DNA of 64,000 bases from Arthrobacter sp. ov118. GTDB taxonomy: Bacteria > Actinomycetota > Actinomycetes > Actinomycetales > Micrococcaceae. Each line of letters starts with the position of its first letter. Positions within the stretch are counted from its first letter, which is position 1. Location: assembly GCF_900116495.1 (NCBI RefSeq), contig NZ_FPAY01000001.1:744001-808000 (forward strand), read 5' to 3'. The notes beneath the pieces were generated by a model, which saw only the letters and a program-made list of their open reading frames with translations, had not been told where the DNA came from and did not search any database. A program made the position numbers and the translations under genes. Below, in pieces: positions 8,673-16,821 of this stretch.

Positions 8673-9704
8673 TTACTTGGAGGCGGTGAAAGCAACGGCC
8701 TCGTCGAAGAATTCCTTGCCGATCAGCTCGGAGAACTGCGGGTAAAGGCTCTTGGAGGTGGCCTTGAACTCTTCAAGGCCGGCGGCGCTGAGCTCGTTGA
8801 CCTTCATGCCCTTGGCTGTGAGTTCGTCCAGCTGCTTCTTGGACTGCTCTTCGTCGTAGGCGGTCTTGAACGTCGCCGTTTCGGTCGAGGCGTCGGTGAG
8901 GGCCTTCTTCTGGGCGTCCGACAGACCGCCCCACTTCTTCGATGACAGGGCGAGGACCCAGGCGTCGTTGATGTGGTTGGTCAGCGACACGTACTTCTGC
9001 ACCTCGGAGAACTTATTGGTCCACGGCACCTCGATCGGGTTTTCCTGGCCGTTGATCGTTCCCGTCTGCAGCCCCGTGAAGACCTCGGAGAAGGCCATGG
9101 TGGTGGGGCTTGCACCCAGCTTCCCGAAGAAGTCGGTCCAGAGTGGATTGCCGGGAACCCGGATCTTCAGTCCCTTCAGGTCCGCCGGCTTCTCGATGGG
9201 ACGCACCGAGTTGGTGATCTCGCGGCCGGTCCGGGTAAGGAAGGACAATGCCACCGTATCCTTGGCTGCGAGCTTGTCCTTCAACACCTGGCCCGGCTTC
9301 CCCGCCAGGAACGCCGCTTCCTCGGTGGTGTCCTTGAAGAGGTAGGGAATGCTGATGCCGTTCATTTCCGGCACCACGGAGGCGTAAACGGAAGTCGAGA
9401 GGATGAGGGCGTCGAGTGAGCCGCCCTGCAGGCGCGTGACGGCGGCGTTCTGGTCGCCGCTAAAGCTCGTGCCGTTCGGAACCACCGTGACGATGACCGA
9501 TCCGTTGGACGTCTTCTTGACCTCGTCGGCGAAGTGCTGGGCGGAAACGCCGACTGACGAGGTGAGCGGATCCGGGATGGACAGCTGGATTTTTGCCGGT
9601 GCGCCGCCGGACGCGCCGGGCACTCCGGAGGCGCAGCCGGCCAGGAGCGAGGCGGCCAGGGTGCAGGCCAGCATTCCGGTGAGGGCGCGGGTCTTGGATT
9701 TCAT
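8673..9704 (-). CDS. TRAP transporter substrate-binding lipoprotein (DctP family), 343 aa
   Basis: A signal peptide with lipobox LLAGC places the mature protein on the outer face of the membrane, as expected in a Gram-positive. The mature part has the DctP features: an N-terminal domain with SIPYLFKDTTEEAAF, the substrate-contacting GLKIRVPGNPLW near residue 185 (the Arg normally pairs with a ligand carboxylate), then VFTGLQTGTINGQENP. The ligand is therefore probably an organic or sugar acid. It is the second gene of the SAF-oxidoreductase operon, 82 bases downstream of that gene, and feeds the DctQM permease. Confidence 0.92.
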   Translation of the reverse strand: MKSKTRALTGMLACTLAASLLAGCASGVPGASGGAPAKIQLSIPDPLTSSVGVSAQHFADEVKKTSNGSVIVTVVPNGTSFSGDQNAAVTRLQGGSLDALILSTSVYASVVPEMNGISIPYLFKDTTEEAAFLAGKPGQVLKDKLAAKDTVALSFLTRTGREITNSVRPIEKPADLKGLKIRVPGNPLWTDFFGKLGASPTTMAFSEVFTGLQTGTINGQENPIEVPWTNKFSEVQKYVSLTNHINDAWVLALSSKKWGGLSDAQKKALTDASTETATFKTAYDEEQSKKQLDELTAKGMKVNELSAAGLEEFKATSKSLYPQFSELIGKEFFDEAVAFTASK

Positions 9705-9786
9705 GTGATGCCTTTCTTCATTGGAAGGAGTCTGGTTCCGGAGGCGTGAAGTTCATTGCCGCGCCCGGGTAAGTGTGCGAAGAGCG

Positions 9787-11139
9787 TCAGGCAGTGAGAG
9801 CGGATTCCGCGACGAGCGCTTCGGTTTCGCGTCGGAGCTCAAGGGCCTGGGACAGGGAGTCATCAATGATGACATCGTCCCAGCCAACAATGTCGCCCTT
9901 GGCTACATCGTTACGCAGTTCCACGTGGTGGGCGAGCGCCACCGGTAGGGCGCCGGTTGCGACGGAGTGCCTGGCCGAAACCAGCTTGCCCCAGACCGTG
10001 TACCCGCCCTCGCCGTCGAGGAATTCACCGGCTTTGAGGTCCTTCTTCGCGGTCGCGACGACGTCACCAAAGAACCCGACGGGCGAACCCGTGGAGATCC
10101 CCCGAAGTACCGCGTTGGCGATGGACATGTTCAGCTCCAAGCCCACGTAGTGGTACGGGCGGTACAGGGCTGCATACTGGCCGCTGGGGTCCGGGTGCCA
10201 CGGGTACTCATTGAAGCAGCCGGAAACGTAGTCGTTCGTGGCCTTGACGACGACGAACACGCCTTCCTGGGTGTTGTGAGGGATCCAGGTGCCGTCGCGG
10301 TTGACGCTGGACATGACGTCGACGCTGCCTTCGTGGGCGAGGGCTCCCCCGACGTCGGCCGGGCGGCAGATCGTGGCGATTTCTTCGACGTCGCCGGGGG
10401 TGAAGCTCAGCCCGTTGTCAGAGGGCACCAGTCCCGCGCCGTTTGCGACGGCGGCCATCTCGATGGAAGCCTTGGTGCCGTCACGGAACGAGGTGTGCAT
10501 GTTGGGGTTCAGCTGGCCGGAGTCGGTGAGCTCCTTGGAGAATTCCCAGTTCTCCCAAACGTTGTCCGGGTTCATCTCGTGGTAGTGCTCAAGGTACTTG
10601 GCACCCTTGCCGGCACAGACGACGTCGAAGCCGCTGGTGCGGGCCCAGTCGACGAGTTCCATGATGAGGGCCGGCTGGTCGCCGTAGGCCATCGAGTAGA
10701 CCACACCGGCGGCTTCCGCACGCCTGGCCAGGGCGGGCCCTGCCAAGGCGTCGGCTTCGACGGTGACCATGATGATGTGCTTCTTAGTTTCAATGGCACG
10801 CAGAGCGTGCTTCACACCGACGATGGGGTTGCCGGTGGCTTCTACGATGACGTCGATGTCGACATCAAAGAGCTCGTCCGCGTTGGCCACGATTGTCGTG
10901 GAGCGGTCCCGGAGGGCGGTGGCGATGTCCGGCGCGATCTGGTTTTTGGGCCAGCCGACGAGATCGAAGGCGCCTTCTGCGCGCTTGACGTTGATGTCCG
11001 CGATGGCCACGACATGGATGCCCGGGATGTTGTTGGCCTGGGCCAGGTACATGGTGCCGTAACGGCCGGCTCCGATGAGGCCAACGCGGATGGGGCGGCC
11101 TTCCTGTTCACGGTCGCTGAGGAGTTTGTGAAGGTTCAC
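9787..11139 (-). CDS. Homoserine-dehydrogenase-like oxidoreductase with SAF domain, 450 aa
   Basis: The start is the GTG giving MNLHKLLSDREQEG; the longer frame has no better ribosome site. Residues 18-45 form a Rossmann dinucleotide fold (RVGLIGAGRYGTMYLAQ), the middle resembles homoserine dehydrogenase (VEATGNPIVGVKHAL, NPDNVWENWEF), and the C-terminal third has the SAF-like section (FLDGEGGYTVWGKL, RNDVAKGDIVGWDDV). Proteins of this architecture are common beside TRAP or ABC transporters for sugar acids, but I know of no firm reaction. It is the promoter-proximal gene of the TRAP island and its promoter carries the LacI-type operator, so it is probably the induced first catabolic enzyme. 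Confidence 0.8.
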   Translation of the reverse strand: MNLHKLLSDREQEGRPIRVGLIGAGRYGTMYLAQANNIPGIHVVAIADINVKRAEGAFDLVGWPKNQIAPDIATALRDRSTTIVANADELFDVDIDVIVEATGNPIVGVKHALRAIETKKHIIMVTVEADALAGPALARRAEAAGVVYSMAYGDQPALIMELVDWARTSGFDVVCAGKGAKYLEHYHEMNPDNVWENWEFSKELTDSGQLNPNMHTSFRDGTKASIEMAAVANGAGLVPSDNGLSFTPGDVEEIATICRPADVGGALAHEGSVDVMSSVNRDGTWIPHNTQEGVFVVVKATNDYVSGCFNEYPWHPDPSGQYAALYRPYHYVGLELNMSIANAVLRGISTGSPVGFFGDVVATAKKDLKAGEFLDGEGGYTVWGKLVSARHSVATGALPVALAHHVELRNDVAKGDIVGWDDVIIDDSLSQALELRRETEALVAESALTA

Positions 11140-11237
11140 TGGAGTCTCTCTGATAGGTGTGCGATACGAAGAGACGCCCGCCCGCTGCAGCGGATGGCAC
11201 AACTTCTTTGTCGCGGTGCGGCTGAAAAATTACCCGG

Positions 11238-11255
11238 AGTGGAACCGGTTCCACT
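11238..11255. promoter_or_regulatory. LacI-type operator, perfect 18-bp palindrome
   Basis: AGTGGAACCGGTTCCACT equals its own reverse complement and has the central CG typical of LacI/GalR sites. It begins right after the minus-strand -10 element, so it covers the transcription start of the TRAP island. The LacI gene lies 122 bases away in the opposite direction. Confidence 0.85.
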
Positions 11256-11285
11256 TTTGTACCACCCGGTGCTAAGCTGTGTCAA
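11256..11285 (-). promoter_or_regulatory. Promoter of the SAF/TRAP operon
   Basis: On the minus strand, TTGACA (11280-11285) and TACAAA (11256-11261) are separated by 18 bases. The palindromic operator follows immediately, consistent with repression by the neighbouring LacI protein until the substrate is present. Confidence 0.65.
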
Positions 11286-11377
11286 CGACTCCGACACATG
11301 GTCTTCCGCCCGCTCACGGCGGCTAGCACGGAGGCGCTGTGTCCCACTAGTGCTAGTGATTTCCTCAAGGAGGAGCG

Positions 11378-12418
11378 GTGAAGAAGGCCCCAACCATTCG
11401 CGATGTCGCGGCGGCTGCGGGAGTCTCGGTCTCCGTGGTCTCCCGAGTCCTGAATCCGGACTCCGGGCCCGTCGCATCGGCGAAACGGCAGGAAGTCCTC
11501 AGGGTCATTGATGAGCTGGGCTACCGTCCACGGGCGGCGGCCCGCGAGCTCAGCGCAGGCCATGCACTGACCATCGGACTGGTGGTCACGGACCTCTCCA
11601 ACCCGTTCTTCGCACGCCTGGCTGACCGCATCGTGTGGGAGGCACGGAGCCACGGGGTCCAGGTGGTCCTGATGACCACCCAGGAGGACCCGCACCTGGA
11701 AGCCGAATCGCTGGATACGCTGCTGGACCGGTCCGTCAGCGGGGTCATCGCCACCCCCACGGGCGGGAACATTGAGAAGTGGGCGCGCCTGCAGGACCTC
11801 GGCGTGAACGTGGTGTTTGTTGACCGCACCATCGAGGAACTCGGCGATGCCGACGTCGTCAGCATTGAAAACTTCGATTCCGCCCGGCGCTCCACGGAGT
11901 ACCTGATCGGTTTGGGCCACACCCGGGTGGCCCTGGTTACCGGACCGCGGAGCACGTCCACGGGCCGAGCCAGGATCAGCGGCTACACCGCGGCACACCA
12001 GAGCGAGTCCCTGCCGATTGACCACCAACTGATCCGCGATGTGCCTTTCCGCGGGGACGCCGGCGGCGACGCCGTCGGCTCCCTGCTCGCACTGCCGCAG
12101 CCACCGACGGCCCTGATCGTGGCCAACACTGCCCAAGTGCAGAGTTCGGTCCGACGGCTGGTCCAGAAGGGTGTCAGGATTCCGGACGACCTCTCCGTGA
12201 TCGTCTTCGATGACAATCCGTGGACAGAGCTCATGTCACCGCCGCTTAGCGTGATCCGCCAGCCGCTGGACATGCTCGCCGTCCATGCGCTGGAACTGGT
12301 GCTCGGGCGGATGCAGGGCAAGTTTCCCGAAGGCCCGCGACTCATCGAGGTCAAGGCCGACTTCCTGCCCCGCAACAGCTGCGCCCCGCTCGCTCTTGCC
12401 CACACCACTACCCACTAA
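11378..12418 (+). CDS. LacI family transcriptional regulator, 346 aa
   Basis: A GTG follows the strong site AAGGAGGAGC. Residues 1-50 are the LacI helix-turn-helix (TIRDVAAAAGVSVSVVSRVL) and hinge, followed by the periplasmic-binding-like effector domain (IGLVVTDLSNPFFARLAD, GHTRVALVTGP, IVFDDNPWTELMSPP). It is transcribed divergently from the SAF/TRAP operon. The palindrome at 11238-11255 is its most likely target, so it should repress the operon and respond to the imported acid or an early product. The small CACTAG-TG-CTAGTG palindrome at 11345-11358, just before its ribosome site, might allow autoregulation. Confidence 0.92.
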   Translation: MKKAPTIRDVAAAAGVSVSVVSRVLNPDSGPVASAKRQEVLRVIDELGYRPRAAARELSAGHALTIGLVVTDLSNPFFARLADRIVWEARSHGVQVVLMTTQEDPHLEAESLDTLLDRSVSGVIATPTGGNIEKWARLQDLGVNVVFVDRTIEELGDADVVSIENFDSARRSTEYLIGLGHTRVALVTGPRSTSTGRARISGYTAAHQSESLPIDHQLIRDVPFRGDAGGDAVGSLLALPQPPTALIVANTAQVQSSVRRLVQKGVRIPDDLSVIVFDDNPWTELMSPPLSVIRQPLDMLAVHALELVLGRMQGKFPEGPRLIEVKADFLPRNSCAPLALAHTTTH

Positions 12419-12427
12419 GGAAAAACC

Positions 12428-12739
12428 ATGCCCGTCGTCGTCACCGCCATGTTCACCCCCAAAGAGGGATCCTTCGACGAGGTCGTCGCGGCCCTCTCCC
12501 CGGCCATTGCCGAGGTCCACGAGGAACCGGGCTGCCTCCTCTACGCCATCCACGAGACCCCCGAGGGGCAGATCCTCATGATCGAGAAGTGGGAGTCCGC
12601 AGAACTGCTCGACGCCCATGGCGCAGGCGAACCGGTCAAGCGGCTCAACGCCTCCCTGGAGGGGCTGCTCCAGCGCCCGGTCGAAGTGGCGCGCCACGAG
12701 CCGATCCTCGCCGGGACCCCGGACCAGGGCGCCCTCTAG
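12428..12739 (+). CDS. Antibiotic biosynthesis monooxygenase (ABM) domain protein, 103 aa
   Basis: This small single-domain protein has the ABM ferredoxin-like fold signature: VVVTAMFTPKEGSFDEV at the N-terminus, then HEEPGCLLYAIHE and LMIEKWESAELLDAH. Members (YgiN-like) act as quinol monooxygenases or as cofactor-free oxygenases, often as dimers; many in sugar-acid clusters have no known reaction. It starts 9 bases after the LacI gene with AGGA as ribosome site, so both form one transcript, which ends at the hairpin at 12752-12788. Its link to the TRAP island is by position only. Confidence 0.85.
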   Translation: MPVVVTAMFTPKEGSFDEVVAALSPAIAEVHEEPGCLLYAIHETPEGQILMIEKWESAELLDAHGAGEPVKRLNASLEGLLQRPVEVARHEPILAGTPDQGAL

Positions 12740-12751
12740 CCACGTTCCACA

Positions 12752-12788
12752 CGACGACGACGGCGGCGGCCTCCCGCCGTCGTCGTCG
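12752..12788 (+). terminator. Hairpin terminator, GACGACGGCGG family copy 1
   Basis: Fifteen-base arms (12752-12766 and 12774-12788) match perfectly around a 7-base loop, followed by a short T-containing stretch. It follows the monooxygenase stop by 12 bases. The same core recurs at 19254, 36620 and 44988. Confidence 0.85.
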
Positions 12789-12857
12789 CGTTCTGCTTAA
12801 AGTGACACAATTTTCTGCGGGGCGCTTCACGCAATTTTCGAGGCGCTTCGCGAGCGG

Positions 12858-13049
12858 TCAGGAACCTTCCTCGGGCCTGCCCGCGTCCTCGGCCTCACTG
12901 CCTTGAACATCCTCTTCCGGCTCGAAACTGGATTTTCCAGGAGTCGACGTCGCCCAGACGCCGTCCTTCGATTTAGGTATCGTGCTGCCGCTTCCCGGTG
13001 TGCCGCGCTCGGGGTCCTGCCCTGCCGGATCCGCTTGGTCCTTGCCCAT
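12858..13049 (-). CDS. Small acidic disordered protein, 63 aa
   Basis: The ATG giving MGKDQADPAGQDPERG is preceded by GGAGGAAAGG; an upstream in-frame start adds an unlikely Arg/Cys-rich leader. The product is rich in Asp, Glu, Pro, Gly and Ser and has no hydrophobic segment, so it is likely disordered. It resembles the short hydrophilic proteins common in soil actinobacteria, but I do not recognise a family. The codon bias and ribosome site support it being real. It is a single gene, divergent from the protein at 13250. Confidence 0.6.
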   Translation of the reverse strand: MGKDQADPAGQDPERGTPGSGSTIPKSKDGVWATSTPGKSSFEPEEDVQGSEAEDAGRPEEGS

Positions 13050-13249
13050 GGCCGTACCTTTCCTCCGTCCGATGGCAGTCAGTGTACGCCCGCAGCCCGC
13101 ATCGCGCCCGCGCGTCATTTACACTGTCCGGCGACGGGGCTACATTGGTGGTCCCGGTCCATGGAGTCACCGGCCGGCGAGAACCATCCCACACATTCAG
13201 CACACAGCGACGAGGCTGCGCGGCGGGTGCAGCCGGCAAGGATGAGACC

Positions 13250-13525
13250 ATGAGCCCCACACCAAAGCAGCCGATCACCGATGACAGCATCAAGGTACGC
13301 CAGCTCAGCCACTACCAGTTCAGCTGGATTGCCGGAGACGCAGGCAACCCTGGAACGTGGACGCTGCAACTCGTTCTGGACGAAGGCGCGTGGGAGGAAG
13401 TCCTCACTATCGACGCCGACGACGCGGACAACCTGCAGGATCTCCTGTCCACCGCGGACACCGTCTTCTACGACGTCAGCCGGCAAACCCTGATGTTCGG
13501 GACTACCCCCGTCGGCCACGCCTGA
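13250..13525 (+). CDS. Hypothetical protein, 91 aa
   Basis: The ATG starting MSPTPKQPITDD has AAGGA upstream. The protein is mainly beta-like, with alternating polar and hydrophobic residues: RQLSHYQFSWIAGDAG, WTLQLVLDEGAWEEV, then the acidic DADDADNLQDLLS and ISRQTLMFGT-like end. No catalytic motif, cysteine or membrane segment is visible. I do not recognise the family. Longer in-frame starts (12998) give low-complexity Arg-rich leaders and were rejected. Its neighbours are an acidic small protein and an SRPBCC protein, which gives no functional clue. Confidence 0.65.
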   Translation: MSPTPKQPITDDSIKVRQLSHYQFSWIAGDAGNPGTWTLQLVLDEGAWEEVLTIDADDADNLQDLLSTADTVFYDVSRQTLMFGTTPVGHA

Positions 13526-13655
13526 CCGGCTCCGGCACCGCAGCCTCGCCGGAGATCTGGCACCCCCCTAGCCCAAACCCGGCACAGCCGATATAGTAAG
13601 CATGCTGACGAATTGAGCTTTCGTCGCAACCGGTCCTACTTTTGAAGGAGAAGTT

Positions 13656-14519
13656 GTGAGTACAAAGGTGGAAAAGCGCGTTCTCGTTAATGTTCCCGTG
13701 AGCGTGGCCTACAACCAATGGACGCAGTTTGAGGATTTTCCCCGGTTCATGGGAGGCGTGAAGAGCGTGACCCAGCTCAGCGATAATCGGCTGGAGTGGG
13801 TCGCCGAAATTGCCGGCGTGCGCCGGCGCTGGGAAGCGAAGATTTTGGAGCAGGTCCCGGACCGCAAGGTGTCCTGGGCGGCCACCGAGGGCGCAACCAA
13901 TGCGGGCTCGGTGGAGTTTGAGGATCTCGGCGGCGGCCAAACGTCCGTGCTGCTGGTCCTCGAGTACGAACCTGAAGGCATCGTGGAGACCATCGGCGAC
14001 AAACTCAACGTGGTGGAGAAACAGGCCGAGGGTGACCTCGAGCGGTTCAAGGCTTTCATCGAGGACGAGGGTTACGCGACCGGAGCCTGGCGCGGGACCG
14101 TGAGCGAGGGCGCTCCAACGGGAACCCCCGGCGTGGAGGACGCCGCTGCTTCCCGTGGTGACAAGGGCAAGGCCGGGGTATCCGGTAAAGTCGCCGCCGG
14201 CGTCGGCCTAGCTGCCGCCGCGGCAGTCGGAGGAGCCGCAGCCGCTGCAAGCAAGGGCAAGAGCGAGGACACGGCAACCACCGACCTGCCGGGACCCACC
14301 ACCGGAACGCCGGTGCCGGTCCAGCCGGTGACCACAGAGCCGATGGTCCCCAGGGGTTCCGAACCCTTCGACCAGACCAACGGCCTGGTCGACACCGAGG
14401 GCGACACCGACGGCCTGGCCGCCAACGACACCCGGAGCGCGGCCGAGCGGGAGGCTGACGAAGCCCGCGGTGAGGGCGGACTGCCGCCTATCCCGCCGAC
14501 GGCGCCGGGCGTCCACTAG
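13656..14519 (+). CDS. SRPBCC (polyketide cyclase/dehydrase-like) protein with low-complexity tail, 287 aa
   Basis: The GTG follows GAAGGAGAAG. Residues 1-145 form a START/SRPBCC-type lipid- or ligand-binding fold: VEKRVLVNVPVSVAYNQWTQF, FPRFMGGVKSV, then VEFEDLGGGQTSVLLVLEYEP and an amphipathic C-terminal helix (GDKLNVVEKQAEGDLERFK). The remaining 140 residues are an Ala/Gly/Pro/Thr-rich tail with a short hydrophobic Ala stretch (AAGVGLAAAAAVGGAAAAAS) that could be a weak membrane anchor. Such COG5637-like proteins are frequent in actinobacteria and often stress-induced, but the ligand is unknown. A hairpin follows at 14565. Confidence 0.82.
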   Translation: MSTKVEKRVLVNVPVSVAYNQWTQFEDFPRFMGGVKSVTQLSDNRLEWVAEIAGVRRRWEAKILEQVPDRKVSWAATEGATNAGSVEFEDLGGGQTSVLLVLEYEPEGIVETIGDKLNVVEKQAEGDLERFKAFIEDEGYATGAWRGTVSEGAPTGTPGVEDAAASRGDKGKAGVSGKVAAGVGLAAAAAVGGAAAAASKGKSEDTATTDLPGPTTGTPVPVQPVTTEPMVPRGSEPFDQTNGLVDTEGDTDGLAANDTRSAAEREADEARGEGGLPPIPPTAPGVH

Positions 14520-14564
14520 GACCAGGCACCGACCTGAGCCGGACAGCCCGAGGGCACCCGGCCG

Positions 14565-14608
14565 GCAGCAAGGAGCCCCTGACTTTACGTCGGGGGCTTC
14601 CTTGCTGC
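14565..14608 (+). terminator. Hairpin terminator after the SRPBCC gene
   Basis: GCAGCAAGG and AGCCCC pair with GGGGCT and CCTTGCTGC with a single bulged base and a loop of about 12 bases. It lies 45 bases past the stop codon, between convergent genes. Confidence 0.7.
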
Positions 14609-14650
14609 GCGCCCCGCGTGTGCCACTTCGGCCGCAGCCACCTCGGCCGG

Positions 14651-14698
14651 GGTTTACGTCGGCTGCGGTTTACGTCGGCTGAGGTTTACGTCGGCTGA
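14651..14698. repeat. Three tandem 16-bp repeats overlapping the MFS gene 3' end
   Basis: The unit GGTTTACGTCGGCTGA occurs at 14667-14682 and 14683-14698, with a one-base variant at 14651-14666. The last unit holds the stop codon of the minus-strand MFS gene. A partial TTTACGTCGG also occurs in the hairpin loop at about 14584. Confidence 0.85.
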
Positions 14699-15960
14699 GG
14701 TTCCGTGTTCGACGCGCCGGGCGCGGCGTTGGCCAGATCAGCCCGGGCCCGCTGCCGGCGGCTGGCCAGCAGGAACGGCACCGCGGCCAGCTCAATCACG
14801 CCGCTGATCGCGAGCGAGGCGGCGTAGCCGTAAAGGTCGGCTGCCCGGCCGAGCAGGGGCTGCACCACCACGCCGCCACTGGACCCCATGAGCGAGTCGA
14901 AGCTGAGCACGGTTGCCCGCTGCTTGGAGGCGATCATGTCATTCAGGTAAGCCTGCCGCACCGGCATAGCCGCCGAGTAGACCAGCGCCCAGAGCGCCAG
15001 CAGCACCAGCGCCACCCAGAACCCCCGCGTAATCCCGAGCAGCACCAGGATGGATGCGCTCAGCATGCTGCAGGCGATCATCACGGTGGTGCGTTTGCGG
15101 ACTAGGCCGCGGACGTGCGGTGCCAGCCAGCCGCCCAACACCTGCGCTCCGGCGACGATCGCCGCCGCGAGGCCTGCCACAGAATAGGCGCGGGGGTCGC
15201 CGAAGAGCTCGAGCAGGTACGGCTGCAGGGCATAAAACACGTAGATCGCGACGCCGGCGCTGAACGGCGCGGCCAGCATCACGTAACGGACCGGCGGGTT
15301 CTTCAGGCCGTTCTCAATCGACGCCGATAGTACGGCGCGGGTTGCCCGGAGGGGGTGGGCCGAGCGTTCGGGGGTGAAGCCTACGTCGTGCATAAGCCCA
15401 AAGGCCACGATGAACATGGCCACCAACACACCCACCCGCAGCAAGAACGGCACGCCGAGGTTGGTCGCCTGGGCGATCACGCCGCCGGCCACCGAGCCGG
15501 CCAGCATCGCGACGCCGGACACCATCTGCCCGCGCCCGAGCACCGACTCGAGCCCGCCCTCATACCCCGAGAAGGTCAATGCGTCGACCAGCCAGGCCTC
15601 CACCGCACCGGAAAAGAAGGTGAAGCCGAGGCCGAGCAGCACGGACACAACAGCCCAGGACCAGAACGGGGCGGAAAGCTGCCAGAGCAGGTAGTAGAGA
15701 TAGGTCGCCCCGGCCAGTGTCACGGTGCCCAGCAGGAACGAAACCCGGCGCCCCCAACCGTCGGCAACCACTCCGGTGGGCACCTCGAACAGCACCATGC
15801 CGGCGGTAAAGAAGGCGTTCGCGGCAAAGGCCTCGAGGTTGCTCAGGCCCGCATCCAACAGGAAGAGCGTGTTGATGCCCCAGATGAACGAGGCCGCAAG
15901 GGTATTGCCCAGCGTCAACGTCAGATAGATGCGCTGAATCTTCCGGGCGGCGGCGTTCAT
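14686..15960 (-). CDS. Major facilitator superfamily transporter, 424 aa
   Basis: About twelve hydrophobic helices are visible. The loop between helices 2 and 3 shows the MFS-A-like motif FEVPTGVVADGWGRR, and helix 10 ends with MPVRQAYLNDMIASKQRAT, also typical. Length is normal. The start is set at MNAAARKIQ, close to the first helix; an in-frame GTG 36 bases upstream is possible and ribosome sites are weak for both. The substrate is not predictable; the nearest subgroup by look is small actinobacterial drug-type exporters. The stop codon lies inside the 16-bp tandem repeats. Confidence 0.85.
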   Translation of the reverse strand: MNAAARKIQRIYLTLTLGNTLAASFIWGINTLFLLDAGLSNLEAFAANAFFTAGMVLFEVPTGVVADGWGRRVSFLLGTVTLAGATYLYYLLWQLSAPFWSWAVVSVLLGLGFTFFSGAVEAWLVDALTFSGYEGGLESVLGRGQMVSGVAMLAGSVAGGVIAQATNLGVPFLLRVGVLVAMFIVAFGLMHDVGFTPERSAHPLRATRAVLSASIENGLKNPPVRYVMLAAPFSAGVAIYVFYALQPYLLELFGDPRAYSVAGLAAAIVAGAQVLGGWLAPHVRGLVRKRTTVMIACSMLSASILVLLGITRGFWVALVLLALWALVYSAAMPVRQAYLNDMIASKQRATVLSFDSLMGSSGGVVVQPLLGRAADLYGYAASLAISGVIELAAVPFLLASRRQRARADLANAAPGASNTEPQPT

Positions 15961-16130
15961 CGGTTCGCCGTCCCCGCCGGAGCGAAGGGGCCGCACGAGT
16001 CCATTCTCGCCCCGTCGGTGCGCGTGTGCCAGAGCAGGCCTCTGCCCCTGGTTGCCCTATCAGTCCTGGTCGTCATCCGGCCCTGATAACCGCCATTAGT
16101 GATAGCGCAACGGGTGATTGGCTGCGGCGG

Positions 16131-16670
16131 CTACTCCCCGGTTTCTCCGTCCAGGGCTTCGCGCAGGAGATCGGCATGACCGTTGTGCCGGGCGTACTCC
16201 TCGATCATGTGGCACAGGATCCAGCGCAGGCTCGGTGCAGTGCCATCGGGCCAGGCACCCCGGGCCAGCTGGTCCAGGCCGCCGCTGGCCAGGGCCTCCG
16301 CGACCCGGCCCCGGGACCGGTCGACGGCGTCTTCCCACAGGGTGCGCAGCTGTTCAGGGGTGTCGTGGGCGGCGGAATGCCACTCCCACTCCGGATCGGC
16401 CTTCCAGTCCACCGCGTCGAACGGCGGCTCGCGGTGCAGGCCGTGCAGGGCCCGGGAGAACCATTCGCTCTCCACATAGGCCAGATGCTTGAGCAGTCCG
16501 CCCAGTGTCATGGTTGACGCCGCGGCAGTGGCCGCGAGGGCTGCCGCATCCAGTCCGGCACACTTCCACGCCAGGGTAGAGCGCTGGTAGTCCAGGAAGC
16601 CCAAGAGGGTTGCGGTTTCGTCGGCAGCGATGGGCGGCTCCGTGCGTCCCTGATCGTCCACAGTTGTCAT
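16131..16670 (-). CDS. DinB/DUF664 family protein, 179 aa
   Basis: This is a four-helix DinB-like fold protein. FLDYQRSTLAWKCAGLD leads to the first metal-ligand-type segment LLKHLAYVESEWFSRAL, and the C-terminal helix has the second, SLRWILCHMIEEYARHNGHADLLREAL. The three His positions (in KHLAY, CHMIEE-YARH and NGH) match the metal site of DinB-like thiol transferases, many of which use mycothiol in actinobacteria. The ATG at 16670 is favoured over an in-frame start six codons upstream. It is a single gene, followed on its 5' side by a REP-like palindrome. Substrate unknown. Confidence 0.85.
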   Translation of the reverse strand: MTTVDDQGRTEPPIAADETATLLGFLDYQRSTLAWKCAGLDAAALAATAAASTMTLGGLLKHLAYVESEWFSRALHGLHREPPFDAVDWKADPEWEWHSAAHDTPEQLRTLWEDAVDRSRGRVAEALASGGLDQLARGAWPDGTAPSLRWILCHMIEEYARHNGHADLLREALDGETGE

Positions 16671-16731
16671 GCGCGTGAGTCTACCCACGCGGCTGCTGGT
16701 CGGAGTAGACCCCGCTGCCCCTCCGCCGACG

Positions 16732-16790
16732 TCGCCGGAAACCTGCCGAGGCCGCCGGAAACTTCCGGCGAATGGGCACGTTTCCGGCGA
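16732..16790. repeat. REP-like palindrome, copy B
   Basis: This 59-base element shares GCCGGAAACCTGCC, the central GCCGGAAACTTCCGGC and the closing TTTCCGGCGATTTCG with copy A, with several mismatches in the outer arms. It lies between two minus-strand genes. Confidence 0.8.
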
Positions 16791-16821
16791 TTTCGACGAC
16801 CGCGCGCGGGACGGGCCGCGC

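Noticed and set aside
14651..14698. Start of a CRISPR array
   Set aside because: Repeats are only 16 bases with no spacers between them, and no cas genes are present.
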